64,000 bases of DNA, from the NCBI GenBank assembly GCA_003202005.1, contig QJJF01000001.1, positions 93,099 through 157,098 on the forward strand, read 5' to 3'. The stretch comes from Williamsia faeni. Lineage in GTDB: Bacteria; Actinomycetota; Actinomycetes; Mycobacteriales; Mycobacteriaceae. Of this stretch, positions 24,555 to 33,367 are shown piece by piece. Position numbers and translations under genes: made by a program. Positions within the stretch are counted from its first letter, which is position 1. Each line of letters begins with the position of its first letter. The notes under the pieces are model-generated. The model was not told the origin of the DNA and searched no databases. It was given only the letters and a program-made list of their open reading frames with translations.

Positions 24555-25121
24555 TCATTGGCCCCCGCCGAGCAGGAGCTCCATCAGCTTGGTGGGAGCC
24601 GCGCAGGGATCACCGATCGCTGTCGTGCTGCGCGGTTCGACAAACCAGGTGTAGATCCCGCCACCGGGCGCCCGGGCGGTGATACCGCACGCCGCCGGAC
24701 GGGCCGGGTTCACCGCCGTAAATGCCGTGACACTGGCGACCTTGACGTTCTCGGTGGTGTAGCCGAGTTTCTTGGCCGTCGACTTCTCGACCTCGATGTC
24801 CCCGAACTCGAACCAGTTGAAGGTGATCTCGGTGACGACCGGACCGTTGACGGTCCAGCGGCAGATCGCTCCGTAGAACCCCGGCTCCGCGAGCGTGCCG
24901 CCCGCCGCCTTGGCGATGGATTCCGGGGGGACCATCTCGCACTCGTACATCAGGCGCTTGTAGTCGTCGGTGTTGACGTTCCCGTCGGCGCTGCCACTGC
25001 CACCGCCGATCGCGGTGGCATCACCGTCGACCGCGCGGGTACAGCCCGCGAGCAGGGCAACGGTGGCCAGCAGTGCCAGGAGTGGTCCGGCGACGTTTCG
25101 AGTCATGTTGCGGCCGCTCAT
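24555..25121 (-). CDS. DUF3558 lipoprotein (LprC-like)
   Basis: 188 residues from ATG 25121. The signal peptide VAGPLLALLATVALLAGC ends in lipobox LLAGC (Cys27). The mature DUF3558 domain keeps YECEMVPPESIAKAAGGTL, AICRWTV and DPCAAPTKLMELLL. Its start overlaps the stop of the preceding paralogue as ATGA, which supports this start over ATG 25106. Tandem DUF3558 lipoproteins match the LprB/LprC pair of mycobacteria. Cell-envelope location; molecular role unknown. Confidence 0.85.
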   Translation of the reverse strand: MSGRNMTRNVAGPLLALLATVALLAGCTRAVDGDATAIGGGSGSADGNVNTDDYKRLMYECEMVPPESIAKAAGGTLAEPGFYGAICRWTVNGPVVTEITFNWFEFGDIEVEKSTAKKLGYTTENVKVASVTAFTAVNPARPAACGITARAPGGGIYTWFVEPRSTTAIGDPCAAPTKLMELLLGGGQ

Positions 25122-25684
25122 GTGGCGCTCTCGATCGATTGCGTGGCAAGTGTCTTGGCGACCTCGCAGATCTCCACCCGGCTCGGATACGCCTGATCCG
25201 GCGACTGCAGGCCATAGGTGACCGACCATTCGAAGAAGTCGGCGCCGAACGCGATGCCGATCTCGCAGATGCCCTCGCTCGATCCGATGAAACCGCTGTG
25301 GCCGTCGATGGTGATGTCCTCGACCACGTCGCGGGACAGCTGAATGGTGGCGCGTTCGCGGCCGATGGGGCTGCCACGGTACCAGTTGAACGACAACTGC
25401 GGCCCGAGTTGATCCTGCGACGTGACCCATTCGCAGACCGACGGGTTGTTGATCGTGTTGGTCAGTCCACCGATCTTGGACACGGCGGAGACCTCTTCGG
25501 TGGTGACACCACCACATTCACCGAAGAACGGACCCTCGCCGGCCTGGCCGGCCGGTTCGTTCGCCTTGGTGGTCTGGCCGGTGTCGGCGGAGCTGTCGTC
25601 GGAGCAACCCCCCACCACGAGAATCGCCGCGATAGCCGCCGCCATCACCGCCCCGATCCGATTTCTGCGCCCCGAGATCATCAC
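25118..25684 (-). CDS. DUF3558 lipoprotein (LprB-like)
   Basis: 188 residues. Signal peptide GAVMAAAIAAILVVGGC with lipobox LVVGGC (Cys27), then an acidic linker and a DUF3558 domain with FGECGGVTTEEVSAVSKIG, VCEWVTS and SRVEICEVAKTLA. It is the promoter-proximal member of a coupled pair with the gene at 24555-25121. Both members carry conserved Cys residues that probably form disulfides outside the membrane. Confidence 0.85.
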   Translation of the reverse strand: MMISGRRNRIGAVMAAAIAAILVVGGCSDDSSADTGQTTKANEPAGQAGEGPFFGECGGVTTEEVSAVSKIGGLTNTINNPSVCEWVTSQDQLGPQLSFNWYRGSPIGRERATIQLSRDVVEDITIDGHSGFIGSSEGICEIGIAFGADFFEWSVTYGLQSPDQAYPSRVEICEVAKTLATQSIESAT

Positions 25685-25723
25685 AGGTTGCAGTGTAGAG
25701 AAAGGCTGCGCGCGGCCGTCTGA

Positions 25724-26110
25724 TCAGCCGACATCCGGCCGGCCGAGCAGTCGGTCCGTCTCGCGCCGTTCACGTTTCGTGGGACGCCCGCTACCGCGAT
25801 CACGCTGCGGGAGCGCGGCCAGCAGTTCTTTGGGAGGAGGAGGTGGGCTGCGATCGATGAAGCATTCTGCGGCGGCGGGTGGACCGACCCTCTTGGAGAC
25901 AACCCGGGTGACCTCCACGATCCGGTCTCGACCGGCGGCCCGGAGTCGCACCTCGTCGCCGATCGCCACATGCTGGGCCGGTTTGGCCGGGGTGCCGTTG
26001 ACCTTGACGTGGCCACCGCGGCAGGCGGTGGCCGCAGCCGACCGGGTCTTGGTCAGCCGGACCGACCAGATCCAGCTGTCGACCCTGGTGCTGGGTTGTG
26101 CGCCGGACAT
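25724..26110 (-). CDS. S4-domain RNA-binding protein (Hsp15-like)
   Basis: 128 residues from ATG 26110 (MSGAQPSTRVDSWIW). S4 domain at about 8-70: RVDSWIWSVRLTKTRSAAATACRGGHVKVNGTPAKPAQHVAIGDEV, which matches the alpha-L RNA-binding motif of Hsp15/YrfH, a protein that recycles free 50S subunits carrying nascent chains. The tail is Arg-rich (RERRETDRLLGRP). It lies 10 bp after the membrane peptide gene on the same strand, so the two may share a transcript. Confidence 0.85.
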   Translation of the reverse strand: MSGAQPSTRVDSWIWSVRLTKTRSAAATACRGGHVKVNGTPAKPAQHVAIGDEVRLRAAGRDRIVEVTRVVSKRVGPPAAAECFIDRSPPPPPKELLAALPQRDRGSGRPTKRERRETDRLLGRPDVG

Positions 26111-26120
26111 CAGTGGGGCA

Positions 26121-26318
26121 TCAGTTGCTGAGTAGCTTCCAGAGGGCGGCACCGCCCGCGACGACCCCCACGATCAGAGCAATCCAGAAGTTCGTGATGA
26201 TCCACAGGAGACCGAAGACGATCGCCGCCGGCGCCAGCACGAACAACACCATGCCGGGATGGGCGGCGAATGTCTCTTTGACCGCCTGTGTTCGGGCCCT
26301 GTTGATTTCCTTGGCCAT
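26121..26318 (-). CDS. Small two-helix membrane protein
   Basis: 65 residues from ATG 26318, preceded by a strong GAGGAGGAAG ribosome site. After a basic N-terminus (MAKEINRARTQAVKETFAAH) two hydrophobic segments follow (about 23-42 and 44-60), with a short basic end. The layout fits a small integral membrane protein of unknown role. It is open in a longer frame that overlaps the DUF4873 gene, but the strong ribosome site marks this start. It lies upstream of the S4 protein gene. Confidence 0.65.
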   Translation of the reverse strand: MAKEINRARTQAVKETFAAHPGMVLFVLAPAAIVFGLLWIITNFWIALIVGVVAGGAALWKLLSN

Positions 26319-26409
26319 GGTCTTCCTCCTCGACCCGCACGACCCGATGCGGTCGTACCTTGCCGAGTCTACGGAGAATCGGGCAAACGAGAACAGTCCG
26401 CACTGCCGG

Positions 26410-27165
26410 TCAGCGACGGACGAGTAGCTCCGCATCCTCGAGCGGATACGGGGGCGTTCCGGTGCCGGTGATCCGGACGGTTCCCCACGGAGTGATCTCG
26501 GTGAGGCGGGCCTGCGCCGGCTCACCGCCGTCGGCCAGAACCTCCACGCTGCTCGCCTTGGCGTCCTTGAGCGCACGAACCTGATCGCCGAACGCGATTC
26601 CGGCCCAGTGGAACCGACCGTCCAGGGGATCCAGGTACCCCTGAACCCGGATCCGCGCGGTGATCTCGTCCTCCTCGTGACGGATGACAACCGCACCGTC
26701 GTAGATGCCCTCGTCCCGGATGTCCGCGGAGGTGTAGTCGTAGTCGGAAGCGTCAAAGCGCTTGAGCTTGCGGATGAGTTTCAGTTCACCGCCGCCCGCG
26801 CGGACGTACCGCAGCCAGGATCGTTCGATGGGAACCCGCACCTGGACCCGAGTGGCACCCGAGCGCGCCATCTCGTCGATGACCGCGCCGACGTAGTCGA
26901 CGATCGACGAGTCCGTGGAGCCGACGTGAAAGAGGTTGGCCTGCCGACTGCAGGCGACCCCGAGGTAGCTGGCGTCCGGCGCTGGATCAGAGGTGATGAG
27001 CAGGTGGCTGCGCTCACGGTTGTCCCACTCATCGCAGGCGACGTCGAACTCCCCGACCGTCGCCACGTCCGCGATATCGATCTCGTCAGGCGATCGCCGC
27101 AGTCGCGCACGCATTGCCGCGATTGCCGGCCCCGATCCGACCAGACCCACCCGTAGCACGCTCAT
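26410..27165 (-). CDS. DUF4873 domain protein with Rossmann-like N-terminus
   Basis: 251 residues from ATG 27165 (MSVLRVGLVGSG). The first half resembles a nucleotide-binding fold (VGLVGSGPAIAAMRARL, about 5-21), and the C-terminal half (about 150-245) is a DUF4873 domain: YDGAVVIRHEEDEITARIRVQGYLDPLDGRFHWAG. The start overlaps the stop of the diiron oxygenase as ATGA, so they should be made in fixed ratio. DUF4873 domains often accompany or fuse to flavin monooxygenases in mycolata. A role as partner or redox helper of the oxygenase is an inference. Confidence 0.75.
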   Translation of the reverse strand: MSVLRVGLVGSGPAIAAMRARLRRSPDEIDIADVATVGEFDVACDEWDNRERSHLLITSDPAPDASYLGVACSRQANLFHVGSTDSSIVDYVGAVIDEMARSGATRVQVRVPIERSWLRYVRAGGGELKLIRKLKRFDASDYDYTSADIRDEGIYDGAVVIRHEEDEITARIRVQGYLDPLDGRFHWAGIAFGDQVRALKDAKASSVEVLADGGEPAQARLTEITPWGTVRITGTGTPPYPLEDAELLVRR

Positions 27166-28088
27166 TCGAGGAATCCGGCCTGCCGCCAGGCCCGCCGAGA
27201 GAAGCGGGTCATCAACCCGTTCTCCTCGAGGAACTGCGCCAGACTCGCAAATCCCAGCACCTGCATGCGATGGAAGTTGGGATTGGTGCGCGCGGCCTTC
27301 GTGGCCTCCTGCTTGTCCAAGCCGGCCCGGGCATACATCGCCGGGTTGGTGAAGAGGTACTTGAGCCGCAACGCGGCAACACCGTGCAGGTTCGCGGCCA
27401 GGAACGTCTCCCAGCGCCCGCGGGTGGTGCGGCGCCGGGCGATGCCGTCCCTGGCGAAACCGATGTGCCGCGACTCCTCGGTGACGTGGATCCGCATCAA
27501 CCGCGAAATCAGCGGCTGCAGCTGCGGATCGTCGAGCATCTCGCGCTGCAGGGCATCGAAGATCTCCTCGCCCACCAGCGCGGCAACCCACAATCTGGAG
27601 CCACGCAGGCCGAACGGGAGCAGCAGCATGATCAGTCGCTGCCATCCGGCATTGCCGTACGCCCGGGCACCACTGCGTTCGATGGCGCGGCCGAACATCA
27701 CCATGTGGCGACATTCATCGCCCATCTCGGTGAGCGCGTAGTGGGTGACCGACGACGCCGGGTCCTGATTCAGAAGTCGTTGCAGCAGTGCCCGGTTGAG
27801 CAGGTTCTCGAACCAGATACCGACCGAGAGAATGTTGGCGAGTTCCTGGCGGGACATCTCGATCCGCTGCTCTTCGGTGAGGTTGTTCCACAGGTCGGTG
27901 CCGTACAGGCTGCAGACCCGCGGCGGCAGGAAGTACTTGTCCGGATCGAGTGGTGCGTCCCAGTCGAGGTCGACAACCGGCGAATACGACCGCTTGACCG
28001 AACCGCTCAGCAGTCTCTCGGCGATCGCTTGACGACCGCCGGCATCAACGTTCTGTGCCGTGGAATGGGATCGGGATGGTGCCGTCAT
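27162..28088 (-). CDS. AurF-like non-haem diiron oxygenase
   Basis: 308 residues from ATG 28088, with AGGAGG 8 bp upstream. All diiron ligands are visible: Glu94 in WFENLL, EMGDECRH (121-128), EEIFDAL (about 174-180) and EESRHIGFARDG (204-215), the double ExxH pattern of the AurF/PF11583 family, which N-oxygenates aryl amines or oxidises fatty substrates. It is coupled to a DUF4873 protein and divergent from a MarR regulator. A promoter with TTGACA and TAGCGT spaced by 17 bp overlaps a candidate MarR operator. The substrate is unknown. Confidence 0.85.
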   Translation of the reverse strand: MTAPSRSHSTAQNVDAGGRQAIAERLLSGSVKRSYSPVVDLDWDAPLDPDKYFLPPRVCSLYGTDLWNNLTEEQRIEMSRQELANILSVGIWFENLLNRALLQRLLNQDPASSVTHYALTEMGDECRHMVMFGRAIERSGARAYGNAGWQRLIMLLLPFGLRGSRLWVAALVGEEIFDALQREMLDDPQLQPLISRLMRIHVTEESRHIGFARDGIARRRTTRGRWETFLAANLHGVAALRLKYLFTNPAMYARAGLDKQEATKAARTNPNFHRMQVLGFASLAQFLEENGLMTRFSRRAWRQAGFLE

Positions 28089-28122
28089 CTGGCCTCCTGG
28101 TGACTTTTGCCTGCTGATCCCG

Positions 28123-28165
28123 ACGCTATGCGCCACCTCACAATGTGTCAATGCTCACTGTCACA
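28123..28165 (-). promoter_or_regulatory. Diiron oxygenase promoter overlapped by a candidate MarR operator
   Basis: On the minus strand TTGACA (28151-28146) and TAGCGT (28128-28123) are separated by 17 bp. An inverted repeat with TGTG/CACA ends (28144-28165, 7 of 9 arm bases matched, 4-bp centre) covers the -35 box. Binding of the divergent MarR protein there would block transcription of the oxygenase. Confidence 0.5.
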
Positions 28166-28234
28166 TAAACCAGTGGCGACATCGAGGCCGAGACCTTCCC
28201 GGGCGTCGTGGGATCGCTGCTGTTGAATAGGGGG

Positions 28235-28738
28235 ATGCCCAGCGACTTCCCAGACGACGACCCCATCGCCGAGGCTCGCCGAAACTGGGAGGCGGCCGGC
28301 TGGGGTGACGTGGCCGTCGGTATGCAGGCCGTGACATCGGTGATGCGCGTTCACCAGATCCTGCTCGCTCGCGTCGAGTCCGTGCTCAAGCCGTGGGGGC
28401 TGAGCTTCTCCAGATTCGAGCTCCTGCGATTGCTGGCATTCAGCCGGCGAGGCGCACTGCCGATCACCAAGGCCAGCGACCGACTTCAGGTGCACGTGAC
28501 GTCGGTGACCCATGCGATCCGCCGCCTCGAGGAGGCCGGCATGGTGCGCCGCGTTCCGCATCCGACGGACCGTCGCACCACGCTCGTCGAGATCACCGAT
28601 TCCGGGCGTGCGACGGTGGAAGAAGCCACCCTCGCGCTCAACAGCGACGTCTTCGGCGACGTCGGTATGACCGAGTCCCAGGCGAACTCACTGGTCAAAT
28701 CGATCAACGCGGTACGCAAACACTCCGGTGACATCTAA
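28235..28738 (+). CDS. MarR family transcriptional regulator
   Basis: 167 residues from ATG 28235 (MPSDFPDDDPIAEAR); GTG 28208 is an alternative. The winged helix is clear: LRLLAFSRRGALPITKASDRLQVHVTSVTHAIRRLEEAGMVRRVPHPTDRRTTLVEIT, with the DRR wing. The likely effector is a small aromatic or lipophilic molecule, as usual for MarR. It is divergent from the AurF-like oxygenase operon and probably its repressor. It converges on the aldehyde dehydrogenase 44 bp downstream. Confidence 0.88.
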   Translation: MPSDFPDDDPIAEARRNWEAAGWGDVAVGMQAVTSVMRVHQILLARVESVLKPWGLSFSRFELLRLLAFSRRGALPITKASDRLQVHVTSVTHAIRRLEEAGMVRRVPHPTDRRTTLVEITDSGRATVEEATLALNSDVFGDVGMTESQANSLVKSINAVRKHSGDI

Positions 28739-28781
28739 AGACCAGACGCCGCCGGAGCGTGTTTGCTGCTCGGTGTTGCGG

Positions 28782-30218
28782 TTAGTCCGTGTTGTCCCCG
28801 AAGATCGCTTTTGCCTCCAGGAACTCCGCGAGACCGAACTTGCCGAACTCACGCCCGTTGCCCGACTGCTTGTAGCCACCGAATGGTGCGTTCCGATCTA
28901 GCGGTGCCCCGTTGAGGTGAACGTTGCCCGTTCGCAGTCGCCGGGCGATTTTCCGAGCCCGCTCGGGATCGGACGCTGACACGTAACCCGACAATCCGTA
29001 GTTGGTGTCGTTGGCGATGCGGACCGCGTCGTCATCGTCCTGGTAGCCGATCAGGGTCATCACCGGGCCGAAGATCTCCTCGCGGGCGATCGTCATGTCG
29101 TTGGTGACATCGGCGAACACGGTGGGTCTGACAAAATATCCCGCGTCGATGCCGTCCGGACGTCCGACACCACCGGCGGCGACAGTTGCTCCCTCGTCGA
29201 TCCCGGATTGGATCAGTCGCTGGATCTTGGTGAACTGGGCCTCGGAAACAACCGGGCCCACAGCGGTTTTCGCATCATCCGGCGACCCGACCACGATGTC
29301 TGCCAACGCCTTCTCGGCGATCTCGGCAGCCTCATCCATCCGCCCTGCCGGAACCAGGATGCGCGACCCCGCATTGCAGGACTGCCCCGAGTTGACCACC
29401 ATCGCGGCGACATCCCGCGCGACCGCGTCCGCGAATGCGTCGTCGTCGACGATGATGTTGGCCGACTTGCCACCGAGTTCCTGGGTCACCCGCTTGACGG
29501 TCGGCGCGGCGTTCTTGGCGATCTCGACCCCGGCCCGGGTCGACCCGGTGAAGGAAACCATGTCGACCTCGGGATGCGACGACAGTGCCACGCCGACGGT
29601 CGGGCCATCACCGTTGACGAGGTTGAAGACACCGGCGGGCACCCCGGCTTCGTCCATGATCTCGGCGAAGACCAGCGCGTTGAGCGGAGCGACCTCCGAG
29701 GGCTTGAGAACGATCGTGCAACCGGCGGCCAGCGCCGGGGCGACCTTGGCCCCGATCTGGTTCAGCGGCCAGTTCCACGGCGTGATGAAGGCGCAGACGC
29801 CCACCGGCTCGTGGACCACTGTCGTCGAGCCGATCTTTTCCTCGAACTCGTAACTCTGCAGCACCTTGAGGGTGGACATGAAATGCCCGAGGCCCGATGG
29901 CGCCTGGGCCTTTGCGGCCAGACCTGCGGGCGCACCCATCTCTGAGCTGACGGCATCGGCGAGATCACCCAGTCGCGTCTTGTACACCTCGATAATTCGC
30001 TCCAGCAACGCAATTCGTTCTTCGCGGGTGGTGGACGCGAAGCCGTCGAAGGCATTTCGGGCGGCGGTGACGGCGCGTTCGACGTCCTTTTCATCTCCGA
30101 GAGCGATGGTGGCGATTGTCTGTTCGGTTGCCGGGTTGATGACGTCGACGGTTTTGGCCGACAAAGGCTCGACCCATTCACCATCGATGTAGAACTTGTG
30201 GGTATTTGCGGGTGTCAT
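28782..30218 (-). CDS. Aldehyde dehydrogenase (NAD(P)+)
   Basis: 478 residues from ATG 30218 ([15 protein letters not shown]), ten bases after GAGGAGAAA. Catalytic Asn149 in PWNWP, Glu247 in QELGGKS and Cys281 in GQSCNAG are present, with FTGST at 223-227 for NAD binding. It is close to the broad-specificity aldehyde dehydrogenases that oxidise aliphatic or aromatic aldehydes. The promoter region is shared with the divergent kinase gene. N-terminal extensions to 30332 have no conserved sequence. Confidence 0.9.
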   Translation of the reverse strand: MTPANTHKFYIDGEWVEPLSAKTVDVINPATEQTIATIALGDEKDVERAVTAARNAFDGFASTTREERIALLERIIEVYKTRLGDLADAVSSEMGAPAGLAAKAQAPSGLGHFMSTLKVLQSYEFEEKIGSTTVVHEPVGVCAFITPWNWPLNQIGAKVAPALAAGCTIVLKPSEVAPLNALVFAEIMDEAGVPAGVFNLVNGDGPTVGVALSSHPEVDMVSFTGSTRAGVEIAKNAAPTVKRVTQELGGKSANIIVDDDAFADAVARDVAAMVVNSGQSCNAGSRILVPAGRMDEAAEIAEKALADIVVGSPDDAKTAVGPVVSEAQFTKIQRLIQSGIDEGATVAAGGVGRPDGIDAGYFVRPTVFADVTNDMTIAREEIFGPVMTLIGYQDDDDAVRIANDTNYGLSGYVSASDPERARKIARRLRTGNVHLNGAPLDRNAPFGGYKQSGNGREFGKFGLAEFLEAKAIFGDNTD

Positions 30219-30324
30219 CGGTTTCTCCTCGCACCTGGATGGGTTACCTACCTCTCTACCAGTGACAGGTCCCGGTGTTAAGTAAGTGCTGGCACCAAAG
30301 CTGCGAACCACAGAACGGACACGC

Positions 30325-31227
30325 ATGAACACTCCTGCCCGGGGCGGCCGCGTTCAGGTTGTCGGTGCGGTCAACGTCGACCTGGTGATCGTCACACCGC
30401 GTCTGCCCGGCCCCGGAGAGACCGTGGTCGGGCCGCGGATGGACCGCTACGGGGGCGGCAAAGGCGCCAACGCCGCGGTGGCCGCCGCCCGCGCCGGTGC
30501 CGCGGTGGAACTGATCGGCGCAGTCGGGTCCGACGACAACGGAGAATCGGCACTCGCCGAACTACGAGCCGACGGCGTGGACGTCCGATCGGTGTCGGTA
30601 TCGGGGGATTCACCCACCGGAGTCGCGTTGATCGTCGTCGATGAGGCCGGTGAGAACCAGATCGCGGTCGGGTCGGGGGCAAACGCGGAGGTCGATGCCG
30701 CCCTCGTCGAAGACGCCATCGCGAAACGCAGCCCGACGAGCGACTGTGTTCTGGTCAGCACCGAGATACCGGGCGGAGCGGTGGTCGCTGCTGTCCGCGC
30801 TGCGCAGGCGTCGGGAGTCCGGTGCATCGTGAACCCCGCTCCCCCGATACCCGAACTGGCGGACGTCATTCGATACCGTCCGATTTTCACGCCCAATGCC
30901 GGCGAATGTCATGCGTTGGCGACGATGTTGGGCAACGACGTGGAGACGGTCGGGCAGGCCGCCGACGTTCTCATGCAGGCGACCGGCGCCCCGGTGGTCG
31001 TCACCCTGGGCTCCGGCGGTGTCCTGGTCGGCATACCGGGCAGCGGCTTCGAACACCTCGACGCGCATCCGACCGTCGTCCGCGACACCACCGGCGCCGG
31101 TGACACGTTCAACGGCGTCTTCGCTGCCCAGCTGGCTGCCGGTGACACGGTGATGGCGGCGGCGCGAACCGCGAATGTGGCCGCCGCACGGTCTGTCTCG
31201 CAAGTCGGTGCGCGGGCCGGTATGTAG
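30325..31227 (+). CDS. Ribokinase-like PfkB family sugar kinase
   Basis: 300 residues from ATG 30325 (MNTPARGGRVQVVGAVNVDL). PfkB signatures: GGKGANAAVAAARAGA near 50 for sugar binding and DTTGAGDTFNGVFAAQL near 254-270 with the catalytic Asp in GAGD. The closest general family is ribokinase, which phosphorylates D-ribose at O5 using ATP; the sugar here is not proven. It is monocistronic, ending at a bidirectional terminator. Confidence 0.85.
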   Translation: MNTPARGGRVQVVGAVNVDLVIVTPRLPGPGETVVGPRMDRYGGGKGANAAVAAARAGAAVELIGAVGSDDNGESALAELRADGVDVRSVSVSGDSPTGVALIVVDEAGENQIAVGSGANAEVDAALVEDAIAKRSPTSDCVLVSTEIPGGAVVAAVRAAQASGVRCIVNPAPPIPELADVIRYRPIFTPNAGECHALATMLGNDVETVGQAADVLMQATGAPVVVTLGSGGVLVGIPGSGFEHLDAHPTVVRDTTGAGDTFNGVFAAQLAAGDTVMAAARTANVAAARSVSQVGARAGM

Positions 31228-31233
31228 ACGAAC

Positions 31234-31296
31234 CAACGTCGCTCACTGTTCTCACGCTCGCGGGCCTGCGAGAAGTGAGTTCAGTGAGCGACGTTG
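31234..31296. terminator. Bidirectional hairpin terminator
   Basis: A perfect 15-bp outer stem (31234-31248 with 31282-31296, CAACGTCGCTCACTG and its complement) encloses a further CTCAC/GTGAG pairing. It lies between the convergent kinase and mmsB genes. There is no long U-tract, which is normal for actinobacterial terminators. Confidence 0.7.
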
Positions 31297-31310
31297 TGCT
31301 GCTGGTTATA

Positions 31311-32180
31311 TCAGCGCAGCGTTTCGATGATGGCGCTGAAATCCTTGTCGCCGTGCTCCTGCGCGTAATCGGCGTAGAGCGTCGCGGCGTGTTCGCCCAG
31401 CGGGGCGATCGCACCGGTGGACTCGACCGCGGCCATGGCCAGCCCGAGGTCCTTGTTCATCAGCGCGGTGGCGAACCCCGGCTTGAAGTCGTTGTTCGCC
31501 GGTGACGTCGGAACCGGTCCGGGGACCGGGCAATTGGTGTGCACCGACCAGCAGTTGCCGGTCGCACCGGTGATCACGTCGAAGAGGGCCTGAGCTTCGA
31601 GGCCCAGCTTCTCGGCGAGCACAAATGCCTCACCGATCGCGATCTGCTGCACGGCGAGCACCATGTTGTTGCAGACCTTGGCGGCCTGTCCGGCACCGGA
31701 ACCACCGCAGTGGATCACCTTGCCGGCCATCGGATCCAGGACGCCCTGTGCGGCGACGAAGGCCTCGTCACTGCCACCGACCATGAAGGCCAGGGTGCCG
31801 GCGTCCGCACCTTTGACACCGCCGGAGACTGGGGCGTCGAGCTGTGCGAAGCCGTGGTCGGCCGCCTGCTGATGCACCTTTCGAGCGTCTTCGACCGAGA
31901 TCGTCGACGAATCGATGAGCAGCGCACCGGTCTTGGTACCGGGCAGGATCTGCGAGTAGCAGTCGACGACGGCCTTACCGTGCGGCAACATCGTGATCAC
32001 GACGTCGGCGTCGGCCACCGCTTCGATCCCGCCGGCGAAAACCTCGACGCCGTTGGCCGTTGCGGCCGCACTCGCCTCGGGCGACGGATCGAATCCGTGC
32101 ACGATGTGTCCGGCCTTGACCAGGTTCTTGGCCATGGGTCCACCCATGTGGCCGAGTCCGAGGAACGCGATGGTGCTCAT
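31311..32180 (-). CDS. mmsB: 3-hydroxyisobutyrate dehydrogenase
   Basis: 289 residues from ATG 32180. NAD site GLGHMGGPMAKNL at 8-20, the substrate motif DAPVSGGVKGADAGTLAFMVGG near 115-136 and the catalytic Lys in GQAAKVCNN near 170. It oxidises 3-hydroxyisobutyrate to methylmalonate semialdehyde in valine catabolism. The start overlaps the stop of the acyl-CoA dehydrogenase (ATGA). Together with mmsA upstream this completes a distal valine degradation operon. Confidence 0.92.
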   Translation of the reverse strand: MSTIAFLGLGHMGGPMAKNLVKAGHIVHGFDPSPEASAAATANGVEVFAGGIEAVADADVVITMLPHGKAVVDCYSQILPGTKTGALLIDSSTISVEDARKVHQQAADHGFAQLDAPVSGGVKGADAGTLAFMVGGSDEAFVAAQGVLDPMAGKVIHCGGSGAGQAAKVCNNMVLAVQQIAIGEAFVLAEKLGLEAQALFDVITGATGNCWSVHTNCPVPGPVPTSPANNDFKPGFATALMNKDLGLAMAAVESTGAIAPLGEHAATLYADYAQEHGDKDFSAIIETLR

Positions 32181-33358
32181 AGGTACTGCCCCTTTGTCGA
32201 CTTGTCGGCCTCTGCCCGGCCGATCACAACCCGCATGATCTCGTTGGTGCCCTCCAGTATTCGGTTCACCCGGAGATCGCGGACGATTTTCTCCAGACCG
32301 TATTCCTTCAGATACCCGTACCCACCGTGTAGCTGCAACGCCTGATCTGCGACGTCGAAACAGGTGTCGGTGACGTAGCGCTTGGCCATCGCACACAGCT
32401 CGACCTTGTCGGGATGGTTCGCGTCGAGTGCGGCAGCGGCCTTCCAGAGGATGAGCCGTGACGTCTCGAGGGAGGTGGCCATGTCGGCAAGCGTGAACCG
32501 GATGGTCGGCTCGTTGATCAGTTTGCCGCCGAAGGCTTCTCGATCCGAGAGGTACGTGATCGCCTTGTTGTACGCCGCCTGCGCCCCACCGAGCGAGCAG
32601 GCCGCGATGTTGATCCGGCCGCCGTTGAGGCCGTTCATCGCGATGCCGAATCCCTTGCCCTCTTCTCCACCGAGAAGATTGGCAGCCGGGACCCGGGCAC
32701 CTTCCATGATGACCTGCGCGGTGGGCTGAGCGTTCCAGCCCATCTTCTGCTCGTTGACGCCGAAAGACAGCCCGGGGGTGTCCGACGGCACGATGAACGT
32801 CGAGATCCCCCGCGGTCCTTCGGCACCGGTGCGCGCCATGACGACATACACATCGGAGACACCACCACCGGAGATGAACTGCTTCACCCCGTCGAGGATG
32901 TAGTGGTCACCGTCCCGAACAGCCTTGGTACGCAACGCCGCAGCGTCACTTCCCGCAGCCGGCTCGGTCAGGCAATAGCTGGCGATGGCCTCCATCGACG
33001 CCATCTTCGATGCCCATGTCTGGCGCTGATCCTCGGTGCCGTAGGAATCGACCATCCAGGTACACATGTTGTGGATCGACAGGAACGCGGCGGTGGTGGG
33101 GTCGGCCTTGGCCAGCTCCTCGAAGATCCGGACACCGTCGATCCGACGGAGTCCGCTTCCTCCCACATCCTCGCTCGTGTAGATCCCGGCCATTCCGAGC
33201 CCGGCGGCTTCGCGCAACTCCTCGGCCGGGAAATGCTTGCGCTCATCCCAGTCGAGGGCGTTGGGCTCCAAGCGCTTTCGCGCGAAGGCCGCCGCGGTAT
33301 CGACGATGACCTTGTCATCCGCGCTCAGATCGAACGGCGAAAAGGTCTCATCTGGCAT
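32177..33358 (-). CDS. Acyl-CoA dehydrogenase (probably isobutyryl-CoA dehydrogenase)
   Basis: 393 residues. FAD/substrate motifs CLTEPAAGSDAAALRT and QALQLHGGYGYLKEYGLEKIVRDLRVNRILEGTNEI; the catalytic base is the Glu of EGTNE near 368. Its position between mmsA (9 bp upstream) and mmsB (ATGA overlap) points to isobutyryl-CoA or 2-methyl-branched acyl-CoA as substrate, giving methacrylyl-CoA. This assignment rests on the operon more than on residues. Confidence 0.9.
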   Translation of the reverse strand: MPDETFSPFDLSADDKVIVDTAAAFARKRLEPNALDWDERKHFPAEELREAAGLGMAGIYTSEDVGGSGLRRIDGVRIFEELAKADPTTAAFLSIHNMCTWMVDSYGTEDQRQTWASKMASMEAIASYCLTEPAAGSDAAALRTKAVRDGDHYILDGVKQFISGGGVSDVYVVMARTGAEGPRGISTFIVPSDTPGLSFGVNEQKMGWNAQPTAQVIMEGARVPAANLLGGEEGKGFGIAMNGLNGGRINIAACSLGGAQAAYNKAITYLSDREAFGGKLINEPTIRFTLADMATSLETSRLILWKAAAALDANHPDKVELCAMAKRYVTDTCFDVADQALQLHGGYGYLKEYGLEKIVRDLRVNRILEGTNEIMRVVIGRAEADKSTKGQYL

Positions 33359-33367
33359 CGAAAACCC

